NCBI RefSeq assembly: GCF_019880225.1
Contig: NZ_CP082284.1
Span: forward strand, 2,728,001-2,792,000
Reading direction: 5' to 3'
DNA: 64,000 bases
DNA from: Halobaculum rubrum
GTDB taxonomy: Archaea; Halobacteriota; Halobacteria; Halobacteriales; Haloferacaceae
The notes beneath the pieces were generated by a model that was not told the DNA's origin, ran no database searches, and saw nothing but the letters and a program-made list of their open reading frames with translations. Position numbers and translations under genes: made by a program. This document shows, piece after piece, positions 17,862 through 26,754 of this stretch. Every line of letters begins with the position of its first letter. The stretch's first letter is position 1.

Positions 17862-18637
17862 GCGAAAGCGAGAACGACGCAGACACCGAAGAGGCGGCCG
17901 ACGCCGAGGAGGAGGTCGAGGAGACCCAGCCCGCGGCCGACGAGTCGCCCGACGAGACTGAGGCACAGCCCGAGGAGACCGAGGCGGCCGAAGAGGCCGC
18001 CGACGAGGAGGCGGACGCGGGTCCGCGCTTCGACGAGGACGTCATGCCGGACGACGAGGCGGACCTCCTCATCCCCGTCGAGGACTACCTCTCGGCCGGG
18101 GTCCACATCGGGACCCAGCAGAAGACCGAGGACATGGAGCGGTTCATCCACCGCGTCCGCGACGACGGCCTGTACGTGCTCGACGTGAGCGAGACTGACG
18201 GCCGCATCCGGACGGCGGCCTCGTTCCTGGCGAACTACGACCCCGAGCAGGTGCTCGTCACATCCTCGCGCCAGTACGGTCGCTTCCCGGCCGAGAAGTT
18301 CGCCGACGCGATCGGCGCGCGCGCCCGCACCGGGCGTTTCATCCCCGGGACGCTGACGAACCCCGAGTACGCCGGCTACATCGAGCCGGACGTCGTGGTC
18401 GTCACCGACCCGATCGGCGACGCACAGGCGGTCAAGGAAGCCATCACGGTCGGTATCCCCGTCATCGCGATGTGCGACTCGAACAACCAGGTGAGCAACG
18501 TCGACCTGGTCATCCCCACCAACAACAAGGGTCGCCGCGCCCTGTCTGTCGTCTACTGGCTGCTGGCCAACGAGACGCTCGACCGCCGCGGCGCCGAGCC
18601 CGGCTACGCCCTCGAGGACTTCGAGGCCGAACTGTAA
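17858..18637 (+). CDS. rps2: 30S ribosomal protein S2
   Basis: A 259-residue archaeal S2. An unusually long acidic N-terminal region (about 55 residues, mostly Glu, Ala and Asp) precedes the family domain, which starts [32 protein letters not shown]. The core shows [41 protein letters not shown] and [39 protein letters not shown]. It binds the neck of the small subunit. It is the last gene of the L18e operon and overlaps enolase by 4 nt. Confidence 0.97.
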   Translation: MSESENDADTEEAADAEEEVEETQPAADESPDETEAQPEETEAAEEAADEEADAGPRFDEDVMPDDEADLLIPVEDYLSAGVHIGTQQKTEDMERFIHRVRDDGLYVLDVSETDGRIRTAASFLANYDPEQVLVTSSRQYGRFPAEKFADAIGARARTGRFIPGTLTNPEYAGYIEPDVVVVTDPIGDAQAVKEAITVGIPVIAMCDSNNQVSNVDLVIPTNNKGRRALSVVYWLLANETLDRRGAEPGYALEDFEAEL

Positions 18638-18754
18638 GCCGGTCGCTGGATTCCGCGATCACTCCTTTGTCTTCACGTCGCCAGCGGCGGCGCCGCGGCT
18701 CGATGATCGGTACGGAGCTCCCGAGACGTACGCGCCAAGCGGCAGCTACGTCGG

Positions 18755-19105
18755 TTACCGCTGAAACAGTATTCGTTCCGCCTCCTCGACGGAGCCGGCG
18801 CGGCGGTCGGCGCCGCCGAGCTGGGCGTCCCCCTCCCCGACGCGAACGACCGCGGTCGCGCCGGCCATGCGGAGAAACGTCTCCCACTCGCCGAGCGCGG
18901 CGAGGGCGTTCCCGCGAGGGGTGAACTCCCGCACGTCGACGAGGACGCCGAACTCGGCGTCGCACTCCTCGGCGACATGGCGCGCTCGCGCCATCGCCGT
19001 GACCACGTCCGACACCTCGAACTCCCCGGAGAGTTCGACCCGCAAGCGCGTGCCGTCCCGACTCTGATCCACGTTCGGGGCGGCGTCCGGTGTCGTCGAA
19101 CTCAT
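18755..19105 (-). CDS. Small STAS-like conserved protein
   Basis: A 116-residue soluble protein. After about 18 variable residues it has RLRVELSGEFEVSDVVTAMARARHVAEECDAEFGVLVDVREFTPRGNALAALGEWETFL. The alternation of strand, helix, hydrophobic strand (FGVLVDVREFTP) and helix resembles the STAS/SpoIIAA fold, which works in anti-sigma-factor-like regulation or as a sensor. No catalytic residue is evident. A good TATA box (GGTATAATCC, 19129-19138, reverse strand) is centred 28 nt before the ATG, so the gene is probably expressed and leaderless. The fold assignment is tentative. Confidence 0.65.
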   Translation of the reverse strand: MSSTTPDAAPNVDQSRDGTRLRVELSGEFEVSDVVTAMARARHVAEECDAEFGVLVDVREFTPRGNALAALGEWETFLRMAGATAVVRVGEGDAQLGGADRRAGSVEEAERILFQR

Positions 19106-19463
19106 GAGTGCAGAGGAACCGTCGAACGGTATAATCCCTCGGACGTGATTATCGAATAGGATACTCACATGGCTCGGGACAACGCCGGGCGAACGCGGCG
19201 CTCCGTTGCAAAGCGGCACCGCGGAGCCGACCCGATCCGACCGGAGACCGGTCGCGACAGCGTGCGTCCCTCTTTCCCCGGGTCGTCGATCCGCGGCCGC
19301 GAGCGTGGCGCCGTTGCCCCCGTGGTTCCGCGGCGGCAGCGCGCCACACGGTGACACGGAACGGCGTCTCACATAATCGTACCGCAGCACGTATCGAAGT
19401 CGCGACGGGGACTCGCTTCCGGGAGTCGAAACGGCTGTTAGGCGCGGGGTGTTGGTCGCGGGT
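19106..19463. promoter_or_regulatory. Divergent intergenic region between STAS-like gene and mvk
   Basis: 358 bases with no convincing gene; the short open frames here are Arg-rich and unlike haloarchaeal proteins. The left end carries the TATA box GGTATAATCC (19129-19138) for the leftward gene. The right end has GCTGTTAGG (19434-19442), centred about 26 nt before the mevalonate kinase ATG, as its likely TATA box. I see no structured element in the GC-rich middle. Confidence 0.5.
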
Positions 19464-20480
19464 ATGACCACCTGCAGCGCGCCGGGGAAGGTGTACCTGT
19501 TCGGCGAGCACGCGGTCGTGTACGGGGAACCCGCGGTTCCGTGCGCGGTCGAGCGTCGCGCCCGCGTCACCGTCGAGCCGCGCGAGGACGGGCGCGTCCG
19601 CGTCGACGCCGCGGACCTCTCGTTGGACGGGTTCATCGTCACCTGGGGCGGCAGTATCGACGACCGGCCGGACATCGACGTGCCCGCGTCGCTGGTCGAG
19701 GCGGCGATGGAGTACATCGAGGCGGCCGTGCGGCAGGCCCGCGACGCCGCCGACGCGCCCGACGCCGGCTTCGACATCTCCGTCGAGTCGGCCATCCCGC
19801 TGGGAGCGGGGCTCGGCTCGTCCGCGGCGGTCGTCGTCGCGGGCATCGACGCGGCGACGCGCGCGCTGGGGACGGAACTCGACCCAGAGGAGGTCGCCCG
19901 ACGGGCCTACGAGGCCGAGTACGAGGTCCAGGAGGGGCAGGCGTCGCGAGCGGACACCTACTGCTCGGCGATGGGCGGGGCCGTCCGCGTCGAAGGCGAC
20001 GACACGCGAACCATCGACGCGCCGCCGCTGCCGTTCGTCGTCGGCTACGACGGCGGCGCCGGCGACACCGGGCAGCTCGTCGCGGGGGTGCGCGCGCTCC
20101 GCGAGGAGCACGCGTTCGCCGCCGACACCGTCGAGACGGTCGGCGAACTCACCCGCGAGGGCGAGCGGCTCCTCGCAGACGCCGACCCAGCGAGCGAACC
20201 GAGCGACGACCTGCTCGCGGATCTGGGCGAGCTGATGGATTTTAACCACGGACTGCTAGAGGCGCTCGGCGTCTCCGCCCGGTCGCTCGACGCGATGGTG
20301 TGGTCCGCCCGGGAGGCGGGGGCACACGGCGCGAAGCTCACGGGCGCGGGCGGCGGCGGCTGCGTCGTCGCGTTGGATCCGACTCCAGAGACCGAGCACG
20401 CGCTCGACTACACCGCCGAGTGCGAGCAGTCGTTCCGCGCCGAGTTGGCGACCGAGGGCGTCCGCGTGGAGGCGGCGTAG
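19464..20480 (+). CDS. mvk: Mevalonate kinase
   Basis: A 338-residue GHMP kinase that phosphorylates mevalonate for isoprenoid and archaeal ether-lipid synthesis. It starts CSAPGKVYLFGEHAVVYGEPAVPCAVERR, the substrate-binding N-terminus. The ATP loop is ESAIPLGAGLGSSAAVVVAG (about residues 108-128), the second motif is EGQASRADTYCSAMGGAVR and the third is HGAKLTGAGGGGCVVALDP (about 292-310). The ATG at 19464 is preferred over a GTG five codons earlier. Its stop codon directly abuts the isopentenyl phosphate kinase ATG; both act in the archaeal mevalonate pathway. Confidence 0.96.
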   Translation: MTTCSAPGKVYLFGEHAVVYGEPAVPCAVERRARVTVEPREDGRVRVDAADLSLDGFIVTWGGSIDDRPDIDVPASLVEAAMEYIEAAVRQARDAADAPDAGFDISVESAIPLGAGLGSSAAVVVAGIDAATRALGTELDPEEVARRAYEAEYEVQEGQASRADTYCSAMGGAVRVEGDDTRTIDAPPLPFVVGYDGGAGDTGQLVAGVRALREEHAFAADTVETVGELTREGERLLADADPASEPSDDLLADLGELMDFNHGLLEALGVSARSLDAMVWSAREAGAHGAKLTGAGGGGCVVALDPTPETEHALDYTAECEQSFRAELATEGVRVEAA

Positions 20481-21215
20481 ATGGTCACCGTGTTGAAGCT
20501 CGGCGGCTCGGTCATCACCGAGAAGGACCGCCCGGAGACGCTCGACGGCGACGCGCTGACGGCGCTTTCGGCCGCGATCGCCGCCGCGGACGTGGCCGAC
20601 CTGGTGATCGTCCACGGGGGCGGCTCGTTCGGCCACCACCACGCCGCCGAGCAGGGGGTGAGCGCGAGCGAGGGTATCCGGGACGTCGACGGCGTCATGG
20701 CGGTCCACGGCGCGATGACGACGCTGAACCGGTTCGTGCTTTCCCGGCTGCACGCCCAGGACGTGCCCGCCCTGCCGGTCCATCCCCTCTCGGCGGCCGC
20801 CCGCGACGCCGACGGCGGCCTCTCGCTGATGACCGATCAGGTTTCGACGATGCTCGACGAGGGGTTCGTCCCGGTGCTCCACGGCGACGGGGTCGTCCAC
20901 GCCGGGGAGGGCGTCACCGTCCTCTCGGGCGACGAGATCGTGACCGCGCTGGCGGGCGCGCTCGACGCCGACCGCGTCGGCCTCTGCTCGACGGTGCCGG
21001 GCGTCCTCGACGGCGACGACGAGGTGATTCCCCGCATCGACCGCTTCGAGGAGGTCGCCGACGTGCTCGGCGTCAGCGACGCGACGGACGTAACCGGGGG
21101 GATGGCCGCGAAGGTCCGCGAACTCCTCGCGCTCGGCTCGCCGGCGTACGTGTTCGGACCGGACGACGTCGAGTCGTTCCTCGCCGGCAAGGACGCCGGG
21201 ACGCGGATCGGCTGA
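20481..21215 (+). CDS. ipk: Isopentenyl phosphate kinase
   Basis: A 244-residue amino-acid-kinase-fold enzyme. It phosphorylates isopentenyl phosphate to isopentenyl diphosphate, the last step of the alternative archaeal mevalonate pathway. It starts MVTVLKLGGSVITEKDRP (phosphate-binding Lys and Gly loop). The diagnostic GGGSFGHHHA (about residues 51-60) contains the His that selects isopentenyl phosphate. LHGDGVVHAGEGVTVLSGDEIV and DVTGGMAAKVRELLALG follow. It is placed immediately after mevalonate kinase with no gap. Confidence 0.95.
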   Translation: MVTVLKLGGSVITEKDRPETLDGDALTALSAAIAAADVADLVIVHGGGSFGHHHAAEQGVSASEGIRDVDGVMAVHGAMTTLNRFVLSRLHAQDVPALPVHPLSAAARDADGGLSLMTDQVSTMLDEGFVPVLHGDGVVHAGEGVTVLSGDEIVTALAGALDADRVGLCSTVPGVLDGDDEVIPRIDRFEEVADVLGVSDATDVTGGMAAKVRELLALGSPAYVFGPDDVESFLAGKDAGTRIG

Positions 21216-21221
21216 TCGGCC

Positions 21222-22181
21222 TCAGGTGAGGCGCCGCCGGAGGGCCGCTCGAATCGGCTCGCGCTGGACCAGAACGAACGCGGCGAAGATACAGACGAAC
21301 CCCCACGCGGTGTTGGCCGCGAGGGTCTCGCTCAACACGACGAACCCGAACAGCGCGGCGAACGGCGGGATCGCGTACTCCAACAGCCCCGCCCGGATCG
21401 GGCCGAGTCGGTCCAGCAGCCGGAAGTACAGCAGGAAGCCGCCGGCGCCGGGAACGACCGCGAGGTACGCGAGCCACGCCAGCCCGGTCGTCGACGGGTC
21501 GAGCGCGACGGCCGATTGCCCGAGGACCGCGGCGGCGACGTGGAGCAGGAGCGCGCCGACGGCGGCCATCCACGCCTGCAGCGCGAGCGGTCCGAGCGTC
21601 GCGTCGTCCTCCCGGGTCGTCACCGCGCCGGCGACCCAGGCGACAGCGGAACCGAACACGAACAGCGCGCCGGCGTTCGCGGCCAGTGCCCCGCTGCCCA
21701 CGCCGCCCGCGCCGCCCGTGCCGCCCGTGCCGCCGCCGACGAGCGGGAGGCGGCCGACGTCCGGGTCGGCGATCAGGATCAATCCGGCGAAGCCGACGAG
21801 CAGGCCGACGGCACCCACGGCGTCGATCCGCTCGTCCGGACGCAACACGCGTGCGGCGACGGGCGTGAGCACCGGAATCAGCCCGAGCAGCGTCGCGGCG
21901 ACCGCGCTGGGGACGTACTGCTGGCCGGTGAACAACAGTGCGTGGTGGAGGCCGATGCTGAAGGCGCCGCCCGCGAGGATCGGAGCGAGGTCTCCCCATC
22001 CGGCAGGCCGGAGCCGCCGGCCGGACGCGACCGCGACGGCGATGAGGACCGCTGCCGCGATGTCGAAGCGCAGCGCCCCCAGCAACACCGGCGGGAACTC
22101 CGCGAGCGCGGCCTTCGTCGCGACGAACGCGGTCCCCCACAGCGCCGCGAGCGTCAGAAACCCGAGGGCGTCGCGGTTCAT
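21222..22181 (-). CDS. EamA-type drug/metabolite transporter (DMT superfamily)
   Basis: A 319-residue membrane protein with ten predicted helices in two EamA repeats. The first opens MNRDALGFLTLAALWGTAFVATKAAL and includes FSIGLHHALLFTGQQYVPSAVAATLLGLIPVLTPVAAR. The second includes ALDPSTTGLAWLAYLAVVPGAGGFLLYFRLLDRLGPIRAGLLEYAIPPFAALFGFVVLSETL. The Gly/Val-rich loop near residue 165 (GGGTGGTGGAGGVGSG) is low complexity. The substrate is unknown; many relatives export amino acids or metabolites. The ATG at 22181 fits the first helix better than an upstream one. Confidence 0.88.
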   Translation of the reverse strand: MNRDALGFLTLAALWGTAFVATKAALAEFPPVLLGALRFDIAAAVLIAVAVASGRRLRPAGWGDLAPILAGGAFSIGLHHALLFTGQQYVPSAVAATLLGLIPVLTPVAARVLRPDERIDAVGAVGLLVGFAGLILIADPDVGRLPLVGGGTGGTGGAGGVGSGALAANAGALFVFGSAVAWVAGAVTTREDDATLGPLALQAWMAAVGALLLHVAAAVLGQSAVALDPSTTGLAWLAYLAVVPGAGGFLLYFRLLDRLGPIRAGLLEYAIPPFAALFGFVVLSETLAANTAWGFVCIFAAFVLVQREPIRAALRRRLT

Positions 22182-22263
22182 CGCGCGCCACCGCTGTCGC
22201 CCACACGCGACAGCAGCCGTGCTCGTCGCCGACACAGGGGGGAATCCCTCCGGTCACGCTCCC

Positions 22264-23130
22264 TCACAGCTCGAATCGGAGCCCGTCGCGGGCGAACCGC
22301 ACGTCGCCGTCGAAGTGACGACCGACGGCCTCGAGCATCTCGTCGTGGCGACCCTCGGTGTGCGGGTACAGGTGCGTGAGATACACCCGGTCGATGTCGC
22401 GGCCGGCCAGCGCCTCGCCCAACTGCGTCGGCGTCGGGTGGTTGTCAACGTCGACCTCGTCGGGGAACGAGCAGTCGTGCGCGAGCACGCTCGCCCCCTC
22501 GGCGAAGTTCGCGAGCCCTGCGAACGCTTCGGTGTCGCCCGAGAAGACGAAGTCGCCGCCGGCCGTATCGTCGGTGTCCTCGTCGGTGTCGCCATCGTCG
22601 GCTGCCGTATCGTCCCCGGCTTCCGCCTCGTCGGCCCCGCCGCCGACCCCGTCTCCCGCGTCGTCCCCTCGGTTCGCGAACCGGTAGGCGAGACACTGCT
22701 TCGAGTGGCGCGTCTCGAACGCCTCGATCTCCACTCCGGCCAGCGAGAACTCGGCGCCGGGATGGACCTCCCGGACGCTCAGGTCCGCGCGGCCGTCGAG
22801 GTACTCGAACGCCCCGACCGACAGCAGGTCGTCGAGCAGGCCCTTCGTCCCGGGCGGACCGACGACGTGGAGGCGCTCCTCGCCCGCGAGCCAGCGAGCC
22901 TTGAGCAGCGAGAGCAGGTCGGAGACGTGATCGAGGTGGTGGTGCGTCAGGAGGACCGTCGAGACGGCCTCGTAGCCGGGGTCGGTCTGGGAGAGCCGGT
23001 GGAGAACGCCGGCGCCGCAGTCGACCAGCAGCGGGGCTCGGTCGCCCGGAGCGGCCTCGACGAGCAGCCCTGTCTGGACGCGGTCGCCGACGGGCATCGC
23101 CGACCCCGTCCCGAGGAAGGTGACGCGCAT
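22264..23130 (-). CDS. Metallo-beta-lactamase fold hydrolase, RNase Z-like
   Basis: A 288-residue beta-lactamase-fold protein. It opens MRVTFLGTGSAMPVGDRVQTG. The metal-binding motif is LLTHHHLDHVSDL (HxHxDH, about residues 67-75), FSGDT supplies the bridging Asp, and the third histidine site is LTHLYPHTEGRHDEM near the end. This matches the RNase Z/arylsulfatase-like branch that trims tRNA 3' ends in archaea, though such proteins can have other phosphodiester substrates. About residues 155-190 are an Asp/Glu/Gly-rich insert (DEAEAGDDTAADDGDTDEDT) that is probably a disordered acidic loop. Confidence 0.85.
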   Translation of the reverse strand: MRVTFLGTGSAMPVGDRVQTGLLVEAAPGDRAPLLVDCGAGVLHRLSQTDPGYEAVSTVLLTHHHLDHVSDLLSLLKARWLAGEERLHVVGPPGTKGLLDDLLSVGAFEYLDGRADLSVREVHPGAEFSLAGVEIEAFETRHSKQCLAYRFANRGDDAGDGVGGGADEAEAGDDTAADDGDTDEDTDDTAGGDFVFSGDTEAFAGLANFAEGASVLAHDCSFPDEVDVDNHPTPTQLGEALAGRDIDRVYLTHLYPHTEGRHDEMLEAVGRHFDGDVRFARDGLRFEL

Positions 23131-23251
23131 AGTGGTGTGTCCGCGTCTGGCGGGGAAGTGATTGCGGTTCGAGCGCCGCTCCGGGACTGGGGGTCGGCAC
23201 CCGCCTGCGACCCCCACAACCGACTTACCGTCCCGACCCCTTGCGATCGCA

Positions 23252-26206
23252 ATGACCGACGGTCGGGACCTCCTCGCCGCGACCGACGCCGACTACGAGT
23301 TCGACCCCGCGACCGTCGACATCGCCGACGGCGACGTGCTCGACCGACTGGATCCCTCGGTACGGGGGTGGTGGGTCGACCAGTTCGGCGAGTACGTCGG
23401 GACGAACGGCGGCTTCTTCACGCCGCCACAGCGCGAGGCGATCCCGCTCATCGACGAGGGGGAGAACTGTCTGGTCGCGTCGCCGACCGGGTCGGGCAAA
23501 ACCCTCGCGAGCTTCACCGCGATCCTCAACGATCTCTTTCGACGCGAGCGCGAACAGGCGGCGGACGGCGGGCTCGACGACGGCGTCCGCTGCCTGTACG
23601 TCTCGCCGCTGAAGTCGCTCGCGAACGACATCACCCGCAACCTCGCGGAGCCGATCGACGGGATCGCCGAGAGGCTGGCCGACCGCGGCCACGACACCGA
23701 GATCCGGCAGGCGATCCGCCACGGCGACACGCCCGACAGCGAGCGCCGGGCGATGCTCGAGTCGCCGCCGCACGTCCTGAACACGACGCCGGAGACGCTC
23801 GCCATCCTGCTCAACTCGCCGAAGTTCAAGGAGACGCTCCGCAGCGTCGAGTACGTCGTCGTCGACGAGATCCACTCGCTGGCGGACAACAAGCGCGGGA
23901 CGCACCTCTCGGTCTCGCTGGAGCGGCTCGAACGCCTCTGTGACGGGTCGCCGACGCGGATCGGCTGTTCGGCGACGGTCGAGCCGCTGTCGACGATGGC
24001 GCGGTTCCTGGTGGGGGGCGAGGCCGAAGGCCGTGAGGCCTCGATCCGAGCGGGGAGTGAATCGACCCGCGAGGGAGGCCAGCCGCGAAGCGGCTCGGAA
24101 TCGGTGAGCGGGGAGCGAAGCGACCCGCGAGACGGCGAGGGCGACCCGGAGTCGGGGTCGTGGACCCCCCGCGACTGCGAGATCGTCGACACCCGGTTCG
24201 TCCGCGACTTCGACCTCCGGCTGGAGTGCCCGACCGACGACCTGATCGACACACCCCGCGACGTGGTGAACGATCGCTTCCACGACCGCCTCCACGAGCT
24301 GATCGACGGCCACGAGAACACGCTCGTGTTCACGAACACCCGATCGGGCGCCGAGCGCGTCCTGACGACGCTGCGCGAACGCCACGGCTACGACGAGACC
24401 GACTCGGGCTGTCACCACGGCTCGATGTCGAAGGAACACCGTGAGGCCGTCGAGGAGAAACTGAAGTCCGGAGACGTGGACGTGGTCACGACCTCCACCT
24501 CGCTGGAACTCGGGATCGACATGCCCCACGTCGACCTCGTCGTGCAGGTCGGCTCGCCGAAGTCCGTCGCCTCGCTGCTCCAGCGCGTCGGCCGAGCGGG
24601 CCACCGCCTCGGACGGACCGTCGAGGGTCGGGTGATCGCGCTCGACCGCGACGAGCTGGTCGAGTGTGCGGTGATGCTCCAGCGCGCGGAGGAGGGGTTC
24701 GTCGACCGCGTGTTCGTCCCCGAGAACGCCCAGGACGTGGCCGCACAGCAGGTGTACGGGATGGCGATCAACGGCGTGAAGCGGGAGGCCGACGTTCGCG
24801 ACACGCTCGCCTCGGCGTACCCGTACCGGAACTACTCCGATTCCGAGTGGGAACAGCTCATGCGGTATCTGACGGCCGACCACGAGGGGATGGAGGAGAA
24901 GAACGCGTACGCGAAGGTGTGGCGCGACACCAACGACGCGCCGGACGGAGAGCACCACTACGAAGAGTTCGACGTGGGCGAGCCACTGATCGGCAAGCGG
25001 GGTCGGCTGGCGCGCGTGATCTACATGACGAACATCGGCACCATCCCGGACTCGTTCACGATCGACGTGTACGTCCGCGGCGGCGACGAGTGGGTCGGCC
25101 AGCTCGACGAGGCGTACCTCGACACGCTGGAGCCCGGCGACGTGTTCCAGCTCGGCGGCTCGACGTACCAGTACAGCTACCGCCGCGGCTCGAAGGTGTA
25201 CGTCGACCAGTCGAGCCAGCGGCCGACGGTGCCCTCGTGGTTCTCCGAACGGCTCCCGCTCAGCTACGATCTCGGGCGGGAGATCCTCGCGTTCCAGGGC
25301 GAGCTGCTGGACCGGCTCGCGGCCGGCGGACCCGCGAACGCCCGCCGGTGGCTCAGGCGACGCCCGCTCGACGAGAACGCCGTGCGCGCGATCACCCGGA
25401 TGTTCGACGAACAGCGTCGGTACCTCGGTCCCGACGGTGTCTCCACGCCCGACCGGCTCGTCGTCGAGCAGGTGCTCGACCGCGCGGAATACCGCCGCCA
25501 CTACCACGTCCACAGCGCCTACGGCCGCGAGTTCAACGACGGCCTCTCGCGGCTGGTCGCCTATCGCTGTACCCAACGGGCGAACGCGAACGTCCAGGTC
25601 GCCGTCGCCGACAACGGCTTCACCGTCACGATGCCGCTGAACCGGAAGGTCGACATCGCCGACGTGATCGCGTCTCTCGACCCCGACGCCGTGTATTCGG
25701 AGTTCCGGGCGGCGCTGGAGGGGACTGACCTGTTGCAGCGCTACTTCCGGATCAACGCGACTCGGTCGCTGATGATCCTGAAGCGGTACAAGGGGTACGA
25801 GAAGTCCGCCGCCCAACAGCAGGTGTCCGCCGAGATGCTCGTCTCCTTTGCCGCGGACCTCGACTCCTTTGCGGTGCTTGAGGAGACGTACCGAGAGATC
25901 GTCGAGGACAAACTGAACGTCGCGGGGATCGGTGAGGTGCTCGAAGCGGTTCGGGCCGGCGACATCGAGGTGGTCCGTCACGAGGTCGACGCGCCGTCGC
26001 CGCGGGCGTTCGGGCTGGCAACGTTGTCGGCCAGTGACACGGTGCTCGCCGGGGACGAGGACGCCGCCCTCGAGGAGTTTCACGCACGCGTGATGGAGGA
26101 GTTGGACGACGGCGGGGCCGGAACAGACGACGGACACGGCGGAACCGAGGGACTCGGCGGCGTGCGCGCCGACTCCGGGGGCCCGGTCGACTCGGACCCG
26201 GACTGA
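23252..26206 (+). CDS. lhr: Lhr-like DEAD/DEAH-box helicase with in-frame repeat insertion
   Basis: A 984-residue superfamily 2 helicase. Walker A is LVASPTGSGKTLAS (about 74-87) and the DEAH-type box is VVVDEIHSLADNKRGTHL (about 203-220). RecA domain 2 has LVFTNTRSGAERV, TSTSLELGIDMPHVDLVVQVGSPKSVASLLQRVGRAGHR, followed by the Lhr winged-helix and beta-sheet core. Lhr unwinds branched DNA and is linked to repair. Oddity: residues about 256-303, between RecA domains, are a Gly/Ser/Arg/Glu linker encoded by repeats at 24013-24131. The last 45 residues are acidic and low complexity. The ATG at 23252 is the first before conserved sequence. Confidence 0.93.
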   Translation: MTDGRDLLAATDADYEFDPATVDIADGDVLDRLDPSVRGWWVDQFGEYVGTNGGFFTPPQREAIPLIDEGENCLVASPTGSGKTLASFTAILNDLFRREREQAADGGLDDGVRCLYVSPLKSLANDITRNLAEPIDGIAERLADRGHDTEIRQAIRHGDTPDSERRAMLESPPHVLNTTPETLAILLNSPKFKETLRSVEYVVVDEIHSLADNKRGTHLSVSLERLERLCDGSPTRIGCSATVEPLSTMARFLVGGEAEGREASIRAGSESTREGGQPRSGSESVSGERSDPRDGEGDPESGSWTPRDCEIVDTRFVRDFDLRLECPTDDLIDTPRDVVNDRFHDRLHELIDGHENTLVFTNTRSGAERVLTTLRERHGYDETDSGCHHGSMSKEHREAVEEKLKSGDVDVVTTSTSLELGIDMPHVDLVVQVGSPKSVASLLQRVGRAGHRLGRTVEGRVIALDRDELVECAVMLQRAEEGFVDRVFVPENAQDVAAQQVYGMAINGVKREADVRDTLASAYPYRNYSDSEWEQLMRYLTADHEGMEEKNAYAKVWRDTNDAPDGEHHYEEFDVGEPLIGKRGRLARVIYMTNIGTIPDSFTIDVYVRGGDEWVGQLDEAYLDTLEPGDVFQLGGSTYQYSYRRGSKVYVDQSSQRPTVPSWFSERLPLSYDLGREILAFQGELLDRLAAGGPANARRWLRRRPLDENAVRAITRMFDEQRRYLGPDGVSTPDRLVVEQVLDRAEYRRHYHVHSAYGREFNDGLSRLVAYRCTQRANANVQVAVADNGFTVTMPLNRKVDIADVIASLDPDAVYSEFRAALEGTDLLQRYFRINATRSLMILKRYKGYEKSAAQQQVSAEMLVSFAADLDSFAVLEETYREIVEDKLNVAGIGEVLEAVRAGDIEVVRHEVDAPSPRAFGLATLSASDTVLAGDEDAALEEFHARVMEELDDGGAGTDDGHGGTEGLGGVRADSGGPVDSDPD
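24048..24131 (+). repeat. Direct repeats and hairpin inserted in frame in the lhr gene
   Basis: Two 26-nt direct copies, at 24048-24073 and 24106-24131, differ at only two positions (both start GAGCGGGGAG and end CGACCCGCGAG). Between them lies the hairpin GCCGCGAAGCGGC (24082-24094), and just before them an AGGCC...GGCCT palindrome (about 24021-24040). The block stays in frame and encodes a Ser/Arg/Glu/Gly linker of about 45 residues. It is unlike the flanking helicase core. Confidence 0.7.
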
Positions 26207-26295
26207 CTGAGCCCTCACCGCGATCGCCGGCGTCGGGCTCCGATCGACCGTCCCGGGATCCCACAGCGTTTACCGGAGGCGGCCGAACGCGGGGT

Positions 26296-26754
26296 ATGGA
26301 ATCGCTCAACTCGCGGGTCCGCCTGGCGTGGGTCGTCGGGGCGCTCGTCCCTGGCGCCGTGATCCTCGCCGTCGGCGTCGTCGCCGGTCGGATCGGCGCG
26401 CCGGTGCCGCCGGCGGCGGCCGCGGGCGTTGCGCTGGTAATCGTCGCGCTCGGCGTCGGCGCCGCGTTCGTGCGCTATCGGGTGTGGCGCTTCGAGGTGC
26501 GTGACGACTCCCTGTATCTGGTTCGCGGCGTCCTCACCCGCGTCGACACCTCGGTGCCGTACGTGCGCGTCCAACACGTCGACACCCGGCGCGGGCCGAT
26601 CGAACGCACGCTCGGGCTGGCCTCGGTCGTCGTCTACACGGCCGGCTCCCGCGGCGCCGACATCACGATCCCCGGGCTGACGCCGGCGCGGGCGAGCGAC
26701 CTGCGCGAGCGCCTGCGCGAGCTCGCGACCGAGTCGGAGTTCGACGCCGTCTGA
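26296..26754 (+). CDS. PH domain membrane protein, YdbS type (bPH2)
   Basis: A 152-residue protein with two N-terminal hydrophobic helices (ALVPGAVILAVGVVAG and AAAAGVALVIVALGVGAAFV) followed by one bacterial PH-like domain. That domain has VWRFEVRDDSLYLVRGVLTRVDTSVPYVRVQHVDTRRGPIERTLGLASVVVYTAG, the typical YdbS signature. The stop overlaps the ATG of the next gene by one base. YdbS/YdbT pairs are widespread membrane proteins of unclear function, possibly in envelope homeostasis or export. Confidence 0.85.
   Translation: MESLNSRVRLAWVVGALVPGAVILAVGVVAGRIGAPVPPAAAAGVALVIVALGVGAAFVRYRVWRFEVRDDSLYLVRGVLTRVDTSVPYVRVQHVDTRRGPIERTLGLASVVVYTAGSRGADITIPGLTPARASDLRERLRELATESEFDAV

Noticed and set aside
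23225..26218. Nearly 1000-codon open frame opposite lhr
   Set aside because: High GC keeps antisense frames open. The forward frame has all helicase motifs, and this one is His/Arg/Val-rich noise.
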